DNA from: DATKMP01 sp035541775
Lineage (GTDB): Bacteria; Bacteroidota; Ignavibacteria; UBA10030
DNA length: 9,687 nucleotides
NCBI GenBank assembly: GCA_035541775.1
Contig: DATKMP010000296.1
Location: 1 to 9,687 of the forward strand
Direction of reading: 5' to 3'
Both the position numbers and the translations under genes were made by a program. The notes under the pieces were generated by a model. That model ran no database searches. It worked only from the letters and a program-made list of their open reading frames with translations, and was not told the origin of the DNA. Position 1 is the stretch's first letter; the number at the start of each line of letters is the position of its first letter. Shown here piece after piece: positions 1-6,414 of this stretch.

Positions 1-30
1 TAATATCCTGCTTCTTTAAATAATTTGCAA

Positions 31-58
31 GTAGAGACGTTTAATTAAACGTCCCTAC
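31..58. repeat. Long palindromic hairpin at the 3' end of the XRE-type gene
   Basis: Bases 36-53 (GACGTTTAATTAAACGTC) form a perfect 18-bp palindrome. After one mismatch (35/54) the pairing continues with GTAG (31-34) and CTAC (55-58), giving 13 of 14 pairs. It overlaps the stop codon of the leftward gene (TAG read from 55-57). No T-run follows on either strand, so it is not a classic intrinsic terminator. Hairpins of the form GTAGRGACG...CGTCYCTAC are, from memory, common dispersed intergenic palindromes in several bacterial groups. I infer it is such an element or a 3'-end mRNA stabiliser. Bases 1-30 hold nothing I can recognise. Confidence 0.55.
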
Positions 59-408
59 CGTTGTTTTGCTTTCTCAGCAATCAGCTTTTGCATTTCTTCC
101 AGCTTGTTGTACGGCAGAGAGTTCAGCAGTCCGAGTAAATCCACACTCGTGTCCGTGCGTATCAGCGGCGCCAGCGGGCTGGATGCTGCATTCGACTCGT
201 TCGCAGAAGGCACCCACTCCAGCACATCGTGCGGCGTGCACTCGAACAACCGGCACAACTGCTCAAGGTCTGCAAAAGAAATTTTCTTCATCGTTCCCGC
301 AGCCGCATCGGCGGCAAACCTGCGGCTGAACCCTTGCTTTTGAAGATATACACCTGGATTGGTAATAGCGCGTCCGGCAAAGAACCGCCGCAAATTGATC
401 TTTAACAT
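55..408 (-). CDS. Small XRE/Cro-CI-type helix-turn-helix DNA-binding protein
   Basis: A 117-residue protein. Residues 1-66 have the pattern of a Cro/CI-type (HTH_26-like) domain: an N-terminal helix (LRRFFAGR), a helix-turn-helix stretch around residues 18-45 (VYLQKQGFSRRFAADAAAG), and the typical closing helix LEQLCRLFECTPHDVLEW. A polar linker (about 67-82) leads to a C-terminal amphipathic segment (LLGLLNSLPYNKLEEMQKLIAEKAKQR region) that may mediate dimer contacts. The ATG at 408 is preceded by AAAGGGG at a normal distance, so the start is well supported. The upstream DNA (526-840) is a large array of 21-bp repeats, which suggests, but does not prove, that this protein or a partner binds there and controls its own expression. 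The target genes are unknown. There is no adjacent toxin-like gene that would clearly make it an antitoxin. Family assignment is fairly sure; role is not. Confidence 0.85.
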   Translation of the reverse strand: MLKINLRRFFAGRAITNPGVYLQKQGFSRRFAADAAAGTMKKISFADLEQLCRLFECTPHDVLEWVPSANESNAASSPLAPLIRTDTSVDLLGLLNSLPYNKLEEMQKLIAEKAKQR

Positions 409-525
409 AGAACTGCCCCTTTCTTGTTAATGATTGATAAGGTAGAATAAATGTACAAACCGCATTTTTAATGCGCAAGAGGCAGTTTTGCATTTATTGA
501 AATCAAAAACAGCTTCTGTACTTTC

Positions 526-840
526 CATTATAGTACAAAAGAAGCGTATTTTTGTATAACAAAATCCAATTTTGTACATTTAATTTTGATCATTATACCA
601 TAAGATATTCAATTTTGTACGTACAGATTATATTTTTGTACAGATAGTTCATATTTCTGTATATTGAAATATTATAACGGTACAATAGAACTATGTTCTT
701 GTACGTCTGATTTTCATATTCGTAAAAAAGAAATATATTATTGTACATCAAAAGTATATTTCTGTAGAGAAAAATTTTATTTTTGTACAACAGAATGCAA
801 TATTTGTAAAGAAGAACGTTGATTTCGTGCATTCAAAATG
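526..840. repeat. Tandem array of about 15 degenerate 21-bp units (core TTTTTGTACA)
   Basis: Taking the T of TGTA as marker, units sit at 532, 553, 573, 594, 616, 637, 658, 679, 700, 721, 742, 763, 784, 805 and 826. The last eleven are spaced exactly 21 bp; the earlier steps are 21, 20, 21 and 22. The plus-strand consensus is TATTTTTGTACA-n-AAGAA-n-TA. The GT of the core is invariant in the eleven in-register units and the next A is present in ten. Looser, out-of-register relatives occur at 452 (ATGTACAAAC), 489 (TTTTGCAT) and 517 (TCTGTAC). Twenty-one bases are two turns of B-DNA, so all cores face the same side of the helix, and T-tracts alternate with A-rich stretches. I infer a multi-site operator or phased, curved DNA between the divergent XRE-type gene and the small ORF at 838. 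It is not CRISPR: the units abut and are degenerate. Confidence 0.8.
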
Positions 841-1008
841 CTTTTTAAAGACCACGACCAGCATTTCATTTGCAGCGATTTTCATCGAACTCCATGCGGA
901 TGGAATTATTATTGCGCCGGTAAATTTCTTTCTCCCGACGGTTTGAAATATTTTATGAACCGCTGCGTATTTTCCGATTGCATTCCGCTTTCAGAAAATA
1001 TCGAATGA
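838..1008 (+). CDS. Possible small cysteine-rich protein (56 residues), function unknown
   Basis: An ATG at 838 opens 56 codons ending in TGA at 1006-1008; an in-frame TGA at 820-822 rules out a longer version. The product contains five cysteines (12, 20, 26, 43, 48), several aromatic residues and the segment FHRTPCGWNYYCAGKFLSPDG. I do not recognise a family, and the cysteine spacing matches no zinc-finger or redox motif I know. Base composition is closer to the metabolic genes than to the AT-rich DNA on both sides, which favours a real gene. Against it: there is no visible Shine-Dalgarno site. The start codon falls in the last unit of the 21-bp array, so the array would be its upstream region, shared divergently with the XRE-type gene. 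It may also be a remnant of a longer gene. Confidence 0.38.
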   Translation: MLFKDHDQHFICSDFHRTPCGWNYYCAGKFLSPDGLKYFMNRCVFSDCIPLSENIE

Positions 1009-1111
1009 AATTTTTAACAGAGGGATGAGAGATATTTTTTTAATCGAGAAATTTTATTGATAGCTGGGGAAGAATTTTTCTTGCTACCTTACTTATAAAA
1101 AAGTGGAATAT

Positions 1112-1591
1112 TTAATAACTTTCTACTGAATCAAACCTTATTTGTACTAAACATCGATCAACAAATGAATAAACATGTTTGATACCAACCACACCAGAAT
1201 AAAATATTATTAATTCTTTATTTGTTATCCAACTTTGTGGATAAGTGTCAAAAAAATTATCAATGAACGATTCTATTGACATTCCTATTTGAATATCATT
1301 CGATAATAATATTGACCTATCAGTAATTACACCTTCGCATATATATGAGCTTATTGTTGATTCTGTATCTTTATCAAAAGAAAGTAATAATTGATTAGAA
1401 TGATATTTTAATAAGTGTTCTTTAAATGTTGAATCTGCATAATGATAATAGATAATTGAATCAACGAAATAATTTAATCGTTGGAGAATTTGATCTTCAC
1501 TTTTGACATCAAAACCAAATGGATAATAGACATAATTCCCACATGTTATAAATTCAAGAACATTGGCACTATCTTTCTTTACTTCAATCAA
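1112..1591 (-). CDS. Hypothetical AT-rich protein, probably the mature part of a frameshifted lipoprotein
   Basis: A 159-codon frame starting at a TTG (1591) and ending in TAA (1112-1114). The frame is in fact open further upstream to 1684 without any good start codon. The product is rich in Ile, Tyr, Phe, Ser and Asp, has a hydrophobic stretch near the C-terminal third (LIIFYSGVVGI), and shows no motif I recognise. Upstream codons in the same frame read SSSINCVAKDFKN, which looks like the lipobox and first residues of a bacterial lipoprotein, while the matching start and hydrophobic core lie in another frame (see 1592-1683). Base composition is much more AT-rich than in the metabolic genes, which suggests foreign origin or relaxed selection. 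The TTG start has no ribosome site, so this exact 5' end is doubtful. It is convergent with nothing and lies 237 bases beyond the larA-like gene. Confidence 0.55.
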   Translation of the reverse strand: MIEVKKDSANVLEFITCGNYVYYPFGFDVKSEDQILQRLNYFVDSIIYYHYADSTFKEHLLKYHSNQLLLSFDKDTESTISSYICEGVITDRSILLSNDIQIGMSIESFIDNFFDTYPQSWITNKELIIFYSGVVGIKHVYSFVDRCLVQIRFDSVESY

Positions 1592-1683
1592 CTCAAATGA
1601 CTTTTTGGGAATTGCATTTTTAAAATCTTTTGCTACGCAATTTATTGAAGAACTAACAAAAGAATAATTATTAAATATCTCAT
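1592..1683 (-). pseudogene. Out-of-frame signal-peptide start of the gene at 1112-1591
   Basis: An ATG at 1683 opens a short frame reading MRYLIIILLLVLQ and then stops. In the frame used by the downstream protein the same DNA continues as FVSSSINCVAKDF. Restoring one T to the TTTT run gives MRYLIIILFVSSSINC, a textbook lipoprotein signal peptide (basic N-terminus, hydrophobic core, cysteine at 16), joined to the downstream protein. This is read directly from the DNA; that the base was lost, rather than being a sequencing error, is inference. There is no strong ribosome site before the ATG. Confidence 0.45.
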
Positions 1684-1828
1684 GCTATTTGCTATTATTT
1701 TTCATGTATTAAGTCGATTGAAAACTATACTGGGAAAGAGTTACGACAACGCTGTCCCCTTGGGACACTCCTGACCAATCATTCCCTGTTGTTCGTGAGA
1801 AAATCTCCCTCACAACAGAGAATCGTTT
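1684..1828. other. Intergenic region after the larA-like gene, with two small hairpins
   Basis: No gene seen. It holds a perfect 6-bp hairpin TGTCCC-CTT-GGGACA (1753-1767) and an imperfect stem 1786-1818, in which CTGTT and GTGAG (1786-1790, 1795-1799) pair with CTCAC and AACAG (1809-1818), leaving a 4-base bulge and a 9-base loop. The second lies 11 bases past the stop of the larA-like gene and could act as its transcript end, but no T-run follows on the minus strand. Confidence 0.3.
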
Positions 1829-3100
1829 CTATTTAAACCGTTCTTTGTACGCCCACAAGCCCAGCGCGGGATTGGAAATGTAAAAAATTTTCTCTCCGTC
1901 CGGCATGGTGTTGTAGCCATCTTTGAGTGTTGCGGGATCGTAGCGCTTCATCATTTCGTTCAGGTCGGCATAACGGAAATTGACGCTTTCAATTTCCTGT
2001 TTCGTCAAATTGCCCGGGCAGTAGGTAATGGTGAACCGTCCTTCGGATGAACCGTGAATCAAATGCGCCGCCGCGCTGAGATTATTTTTTAAATCGTCAT
2101 TGTCGCGGACATATTCTAGTACTCTCGGCGTGCCGACATATCCGTATTTCCGGATCAAAGCATCGATTTGTTTATCCTCGCCGAACTCGTGCAAGGCGGG
2201 CGCAAGAATAATCAGTTCGCCGCCGTCATCGATAGCCATGCGCGTGCGGTACACGGCTTTGTTGCCGAGCCATGTGCTTTTAAATTCAGACGGATCGAGA
2301 TAGACGACCACTTTATTCAACGGCGCATCGAGCATTTCGAAATTCACTTTCAGCGAAAGTTCTGCTGCAAGCCGGAAACATTCATAGTCATCGCCGATAA
2401 ACATGCCGCGGACTTTCAATTTCCCATCATCGCCGCGTGCAACAACGGTTTGCACATAGATAATCGGAAGATGTTTTGCAAAATGGTCGGAGCCGTAATT
2501 ATACAAACGCCGCACGGGATTATCGGCGCGCCCCATAATGCGCTCCATGCCGTACACCGCTCCGAGAAAATGGCTTTTGTTGATGCCTTCGGGACCGCCG
2601 GTACCGACAAGAATATTTTTATTGTAATTCGCCATGCCGATGACTTCGTGCGGAACAACCTGCCCGATGGAAAGAATCAAATCGTAACCGCCTTGAGCGA
2701 TTAATTTATTGACCTGCACTTTCCAGCTGTAATCCAATTTGCCTTCGGATTGCTCGCGGATAAATTCCGACGGCACTTCGCCGAGCGTTACGACATCCTT
2801 GCGCCAATCGTGCACGCGGAATAAATTTTTCGGTACGCTGCCGAACATGGTTTGCCGTTGTTCGTCCGTCATCGGTGCATGCGTGCCGAGTGCGGGAAGA
2901 ATATCCGTTAAATTTTCTTTGTAATATTCCCACGCCAACCGAGTAAGAATACCGGCATGAGAATGAAAGCGCGTAAAATCCGGCGGCACGGCGAGCACTT
3001 TTTTCTTTGCGCTTAATTGCCGGAATGCCTGCTCAAGCCCTTGCCGCAAATCCTGTTCTTGCAGCTCGTCCGTTTCCGATCCGCGACTATAGAATAACAT
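1829..3100 (-). CDS. LarA-family (DUF2088) nickel-pincer-nucleotide racemase/epimerase homologue
   Basis: A 423-residue protein of the LarA superfamily, whose founding member is lactate racemase. All cofactor and catalytic positions known in LarA are visible with conserved spacing: PPDFTR (Asp41, Arg44; LarA D72, R75), GTHAP (His74; H108), a His at 151 (H174), the Lys at 161 in NYNKNILVG (K184, which carries the cofactor) and His177 in NKSHFLG (H200, nickel ligand). The His-Lys-His spacings of 10 and 16 equal those of LarA. It should therefore bind the nickel-pincer nucleotide, which needs LarB, LarC and LarE encoded elsewhere. A TTG start at 3142 is possible, but ATG 3100 has AAAGGAG six bases upstream (3107-3113) and is preferred. 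As the last gene of a hexuronate cluster it is more likely to epimerise a sugar acid than lactate. The family is sure; the substrate is not known. Confidence 0.88.
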   Translation of the reverse strand: MLFYSRGSETDELQEQDLRQGLEQAFRQLSAKKKVLAVPPDFTRFHSHAGILTRLAWEYYKENLTDILPALGTHAPMTDEQRQTMFGSVPKNLFRVHDWRKDVVTLGEVPSEFIREQSEGKLDYSWKVQVNKLIAQGGYDLILSIGQVVPHEVIGMANYNKNILVGTGGPEGINKSHFLGAVYGMERIMGRADNPVRRLYNYGSDHFAKHLPIIYVQTVVARGDDGKLKVRGMFIGDDYECFRLAAELSLKVNFEMLDAPLNKVVVYLDPSEFKSTWLGNKAVYRTRMAIDDGGELIILAPALHEFGEDKQIDALIRKYGYVGTPRVLEYVRDNDDLKNNLSAAAHLIHGSSEGRFTITYCPGNLTKQEIESVNFRYADLNEMMKRYDPATLKDGYNTMPDGEKIFYISNPALGLWAYKERFK

Positions 3101-3106
3101 ACTCGA

Positions 3107-3113
3107 CTCCTTT
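3107..3113 (-). promoter_or_regulatory. Ribosome binding site deciding the start of the larA-like gene
   Basis: Read on the minus strand this is AAAGGAG, six bases before the ATG at 3100. The upstream TTG (3142) would lie in the loop/stem of the hairpin at 3120-3150 and has no comparable site. Confidence 0.7.
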
Positions 3114-3119
3114 ACAAGA

Positions 3120-3150
3120 GCGTCACATTTCGACTCGCTCAATGTGACGC
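3120..3150. promoter_or_regulatory. Perfect 10-bp inverted repeat in the leader of the larA-like gene
   Basis: GCGTCACATT (3120-3129) pairs perfectly with AATGTGACGC (3141-3150) around an 11-base loop. It ends seven bases upstream of the ribosome site of the larA-like gene. On the plus strand the stem is followed by GTATTTTTTC, so in that direction it looks like an intrinsic terminator against antisense transcription. On the minus strand it has no T-run and could be a leader hairpin or an operator. The structure is seen; its role is inference. Confidence 0.5.
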
Positions 3151-3183
3151 GTATTTTTTCTTACTATTTCTATTTATAAAACA

Positions 3184-3215
3184 GAAATGCCGCCGTTCGT
3201 TCCCGGCAGCATTTC
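3184..3215 (-). terminator. Likely terminator after kdgK
   Basis: GAAATGCCGCCG (3184-3195) and CGGCAGCATTTC (3204-3215) form a 12-bp stem with one mismatch and an 8-base loop. Read on the minus strand it starts 23 bases after the kdgK stop and is followed by TGTTTTATAAAT, a weak U-rich tail. It would separate kdgK from the larA-like gene, at least partly. Confidence 0.42.
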
Positions 3216-3237
3216 GTTACTTACTCTGCAACAGCGA

Positions 3238-4320
3238 TTACCGCTGAATACGTGCCGATCCGCCTTTGGCAAACGCTTTCACCTGATCGAGCGTGACCAT
3301 CGTCGTATCGCCGGGCGTCGTCGTCAGCATGGCGCCATGCGCCCAGCCGAGATTGACCGCTTCCTGCGGCTCCAGACCGGAAAGCAATCCGTAAATGAAT
3401 CCTGCCGCGTAACCATCGCCGCCGCCGACACGATCGATGACATCGAGTTCTGCCGTCGGGGATTGATATGTTTTGCCATCAACCCACGCCACGGCCGCCC
3501 AGCTATGACGATTGGTGGAATGCACTTCGCGCAGGGTTGTTGCAACGGCTTTCACGTTCGGGAATTTCTTCACGGCGAGTTCGATCATGTTGAAAAATGC
3601 CGTGGGATCGAGTTTGGATTTCGATTCCACATCCTGTCCGGCAATGCCCAACCCTTTTTGTAAATCTTCTTCGTTGCCGATCAACACATCGACATTCTCG
3701 ACGATCTTCGCAATCACTTCGGCAGCTTTTGCTTCGCCGCCCCAGAGGTTCCAGAGCTTTGCGCGGAAGTTCAAATCGAAGCTCGTGACCGCTCCGGCTT
3801 TCTTCGCTTCCTTCATGCCTTCGATAATCACCTGTCCGGTCGTTTCGGAAAGCGCAGCAAAAATTCCGCCGCTGTGGAACCAGCGAACACCGCCTTCGAA
3901 GATTTCCTTCCAGTTAAAATCGCCGGGCTTCAATTGTGCGCCGGCTTCGTTGGAACGATTGTAGAACACTACCGGCGGGCGAACGCCGTGGCCTTGATCG
4001 CTGTACACCGTCGCCATATTCGGGCCGGTGACGCCGTTGTGTTTAAATTTTTTATAGAACGGTTTGACGCCCATCGCTTTGACGCGTTCGGCAATCATGT
4101 CGCCGATGGGATAGTCCACCATCGCCGATGCAATGCCGGTTTTCATGCCGAAGCAATCCGACAAATTTGCCGCGACATTAAATTCTCCGCCGCTGACATG
4201 GATTTTGCATTCCGTCGCTTTGCGAAACGGAATAATGCCCGGATCAAGACGGTGAACCAATGCGCCAAGCGAAACGAGATCGAGTGCGCCGCTTTGCTGT
4301 ATCTTCAATGTATTACTCAT
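3238..4320 (-). CDS. kdgK: 2-keto-3-deoxygluconate kinase (PfkB family)
   Basis: A 360-residue ribokinase/PfkB-family sugar kinase that phosphorylates KDG to KDPG, the step before Eda in hexuronate breakdown. Visible are the N-terminal PfkB signature (GGEFNVAANL, about residues 44-53), the segment FDLNFRAKLW (about 181-190) seen in KDG kinases, and the C-terminal signature DRVGGGDGYAAGF with the catalytic base Asp302 (GGGD instead of the more common GAGD). An in-frame GTG at 4353 would add 11 residues (FVFEERKRKN), but the ATG at 4320 has AAGGAAG just upstream and matches the usual length. It lies 87 bases after pdxB and is followed by a terminator-like hairpin. The exact substrate is inferred from the neighbours uxaC, uxuB and eda; 2-dehydro-3-deoxygalactonate or fructose are less likely alternatives. 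Confidence 0.88.
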   Translation of the reverse strand: MSNTLKIQQSGALDLVSLGALVHRLDPGIIPFRKATECKIHVSGGEFNVAANLSDCFGMKTGIASAMVDYPIGDMIAERVKAMGVKPFYKKFKHNGVTGPNMATVYSDQGHGVRPPVVFYNRSNEAGAQLKPGDFNWKEIFEGGVRWFHSGGIFAALSETTGQVIIEGMKEAKKAGAVTSFDLNFRAKLWNLWGGEAKAAEVIAKIVENVDVLIGNEEDLQKGLGIAGQDVESKSKLDPTAFFNMIELAVKKFPNVKAVATTLREVHSTNRHSWAAVAWVDGKTYQSPTAELDVIDRVGGGDGYAAGFIYGLLSGLEPQEAVNLGWAHGAMLTTTPGDTTMVTLDQVKAFAKGGSARIQR

Positions 4321-4323
4321 ATT

Positions 4324-4330
4324 CTTCCTT
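4324..4330 (-). promoter_or_regulatory. Ribosome binding site deciding the kdgK start
   Basis: On the minus strand the purine-rich stretch AAGGAAAAGGAAG ends three bases before the ATG at 4320. The GTG at 4353 lies upstream of this site and has none of its own. Confidence 0.6.
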
Positions 4331-4407
4331 TTCCTTTCCTCAAAAACAAACACAGCGTTTCCTTTTCGTCATGGAACATTGCCTCAAGAAAAGCTGCGAT
4401 CGTATAT

Positions 4408-5568
4408 TTAGATTACTTCAATTAAAAAGCCAAAGTTTCGCAGCGTGTTGCTGCTTGCAGATTGCTCCTTGCTGAGAACGACTACGCGATTAAAAAATTC
4501 CCTGCGAATGCGGTATCCGGCTCTCAGTTTCATAAAATATTTTCCGTGTTGCGCTTCTTCAAGTTCCGGTAACTTTCGCAGCGCTGCATCATCGTACTCA
4601 ATATCGTATGCCTCACGAACTACAAACGAAAGAATTTCTTGTTCAGTTGTAAGATTTTTCGGAACAAGAATGCGTGCCGATTCCGGCGGATGGATTGCCG
4701 TCTTGATTTTCCATTCGGGCAAGACATCGGCGAATTTGCATGCAGCTTCGTACACCATGCGGCATGCATTCAATTTTCCATCCAACGAATATCCTGCAAT
4801 GTGCGGCGTCCCGATCATGACTTGTGAAAGAAGGTGCGTATTGATTTTCGGTTCACCTTCCCACACATCTAACATTGCAGCAGAAAGATGTTGAGAGGTA
4901 AGCGCTTGACTTAATGCCGTTCCGTCCACAACAGCGCCACGGGAGGCGTTGATCAACACCGATCCGGATTTCATTTTTCGAATACGCGCTTCATCAAACA
5001 AATGATAGGTCGCATCTTCGCCGGATTTTGTCAGCGGCACATGCACCGTGATAAAATCTGCATTCATCAATTCATCTAATGGACGAAATTTTGAATCGCC
5101 GGTTTTACGAGCAAGCGGCGGATCGTTCAACAGAGGATTCATGCCGAGCGCCTTTAGCACGCGAAGTACTTTACTGCCTACATTGCCGACGCCGACAATA
5201 CCGACTGTTTTTCCTTGCAACGATTTTTTTGTCCGACGCGACCACGTCAACAGCGCTGACACCATATATTCGGCAACAGAATTGGAATTACTTCCCGGCG
5301 CACTGACAAACTGAATTCCTTTGGAGGCAAGATAATGTTCATCAACGTGATCTGTTCCAATCGTCACCGTTCCGACAAACCGCACAGAACTGCCTTCGAG
5401 CAGATCCCGATTGACAATTGTTTCGGAACGAACGACGAGAATATCTGCTTCGCGGACTGCTTCTTTCGTTACATTATTGGTTTCCAGAGCCGTGACGTCG
5501 CCGAGATGAGAAAAGACTTCCACCACCGACGGCGTATTTTTGTTGACAACAATTTTCAGTTTGCTCAT
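4408..5568 (-). CDS. pdxB: 4-phosphoerythronate dehydrogenase
   Basis: A 386-residue NAD-dependent D-2-hydroxyacid dehydrogenase, close in length to E. coli PdxB (378). PdxB oxidises 4-phosphoerythronate in the DXP-dependent route to pyridoxal phosphate. The specific PdxB features are TVTIGTDHVDE (68-77), the NAD-binding GIVGVGNVGSKV (123-134), LLNDPP (146-151), INASRGAVVD with catalytic Arg210, WEGEP with Glu239, and PHIAGYSLDGK with His256; these equal E. coli R208, E237 and H254 with a constant offset of two. After residue 310 follows the PdxB-type dimerisation domain (YDIEYDDAALRKL ... LRAGYRIRREF), absent from SerA, so phosphoglycerate dehydrogenase is unlikely. Its ATG overlaps the uxuB stop (ATGA, 5565-5568), implying coupled translation. 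Finding a B6 gene inside a hexuronate operon is unusual. Confidence 0.9.
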   Translation of the reverse strand: MSKLKIVVNKNTPSVVEVFSHLGDVTALETNNVTKEAVREADILVVRSETIVNRDLLEGSSVRFVGTVTIGTDHVDEHYLASKGIQFVSAPGSNSNSVAEYMVSALLTWSRRTKKSLQGKTVGIVGVGNVGSKVLRVLKALGMNPLLNDPPLARKTGDSKFRPLDELMNADFITVHVPLTKSGEDATYHLFDEARIRKMKSGSVLINASRGAVVDGTALSQALTSQHLSAAMLDVWEGEPKINTHLLSQVMIGTPHIAGYSLDGKLNACRMVYEAACKFADVLPEWKIKTAIHPPESARILVPKNLTTEQEILSFVVREAYDIEYDDAALRKLPELEEAQHGKYFMKLRAGYRIRREFFNRVVVLSKEQSASSNTLRNFGFLIEVI

Positions 5569-6401
5569 ACACCTGCGTAGGCAGAAAATCCGCCGTCAAT
5601 GGGTAACACAATTCCCGTAACAAATTTTGATGCAGGCGAAAGCAGCCACAGCATCGCCCCCAGTAAATCTTCTTGTACGCCAAACCGATTCATCGGCGTG
5701 TGTTCCAAAATTTTCTTTCCACGCGCAGTTAAAGCGCCCGTCTCTTTTTCCGTTAACAAGAAACGATTTTGTTCCGTCAGGAAAAATCCCGGAGCAATTG
5801 CATTCACGCGGATGTTCGGCGTGTATTCCTGCGCAATATGCACGGCGAGCCATTGCGTGAAATTGCTGATGCCGGCTTTGGCAGCAGAATATGCTGGAAT
5901 ACGTGTCAACGGACGAAATGCATTCATCGAAGAAATATTGAGAATGATTCCTTCTTTATTGCCCACCATGTGTTTGCCGAATACCTGACTCGGTAAAATT
6001 GCACCGACAATATTTAAGTTAAAAACAAACTGAACTGCTTCTGCAGGAATATCGAAGAACGATTGCTGCGGACTTGTTGTTGCTTTGGGATTATTCCCGC
6101 CGGCGCCGTTAATGAGAATATCAACGCGGCCGTACTCGGCAATGGCCTGCTCCGCCGCTGCTTCGACCTTGGCTTTATCTAATACATCGATAAAAATTGC
6201 TTTGTGCTTTCCTTTCGTTCCAGCAAGTGCTTGAACGACCTTTTCACCGAGATTCATATCACGGTCTAACACAACGACATTTGCATTGCATCCTGCAAGG
6301 CATTTTGCCATTTCACTGCATAATACACCGCCGCCGCCCGTAATGGCAACAGTTTTTCCGGTGAAATCATACATCGCTGAAATCTCTTGTAAATTCATCA
6401 T
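5565..6401 (-). CDS. uxuB: SDR-type D-mannonate oxidoreductase / fructuronate reductase
   Basis: A 278-residue short-chain dehydrogenase that reduces D-fructuronate to D-mannonate with NAD(P)H. The Rossmann motif is TGGGGVLCSEMAK (21-33), followed by NGAGGNNPKATT (98-109), the catalytic Ser in NISSMNAFRPLTRIPA (155-170), Tyr171 and Lys175 of YSAAK, and the C-terminal VTGIVLPIDGGFSAYAGV. The AFRPLTRIPAYSAAKAGISNFTQWLAVH block and the length match the Bacillus YjmF/UxuB type and not the long-chain UxuB of E. coli. ATG 6401 (or 6398, two Met in a row) has AAGG just upstream. It lies 150 bases after uxaC and overlaps pdxB by four bases. A related sugar-acid dehydrogenase is possible, but the context with uxaC, kdgK and eda supports this call. 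Confidence 0.87.
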   Translation of the reverse strand: MMNLQEISAMYDFTGKTVAITGGGGVLCSEMAKCLAGCNANVVVLDRDMNLGEKVVQALAGTKGKHKAIFIDVLDKAKVEAAAEQAIAEYGRVDILINGAGGNNPKATTSPQQSFFDIPAEAVQFVFNLNIVGAILPSQVFGKHMVGNKEGIILNISSMNAFRPLTRIPAYSAAKAGISNFTQWLAVHIAQEYTPNIRVNAIAPGFFLTEQNRFLLTEKETGALTARGKKILEHTPMNRFGVQEDLLGAMLWLLSPASKFVTGIVLPIDGGFSAYAGV

Positions 6402-6414
6402 GACCTTCTTGTAT

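Noticed and set aside
593..832. A 79-codon minus-strand frame with a heptad-like LLYKN repeat
   Set aside because: The open frame is a by-product of the 21-bp DNA repeat, since 21 is a multiple of three. The repeat continues beyond the frame with 20- and 22-bp steps, and the start codon has no ribosome site.
526..840. CRISPR array
   Set aside because: Units are 21 bp, degenerate and adjacent; there are no unique spacers between identical repeats and no cas genes.
1753..1767. Intrinsic terminator TGTCCC-CTT-GGGACA
   Set aside because: The stem is only 6 bp with a 3-base loop and no T-run follows on either strand.
3512..3964. A 150-codon plus-strand open frame inside kdgK
   Set aside because: Antisense shadow of a conserved kinase; low-complexity Ser/Pro/Phe composition without a motif.
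4408..5568. SerA-type phosphoglycerate dehydrogenase
   Set aside because: The GTDHVDE, PHIAGYSLDGK and C-terminal dimerisation segments are specific to PdxB, and no ACT domain is present.
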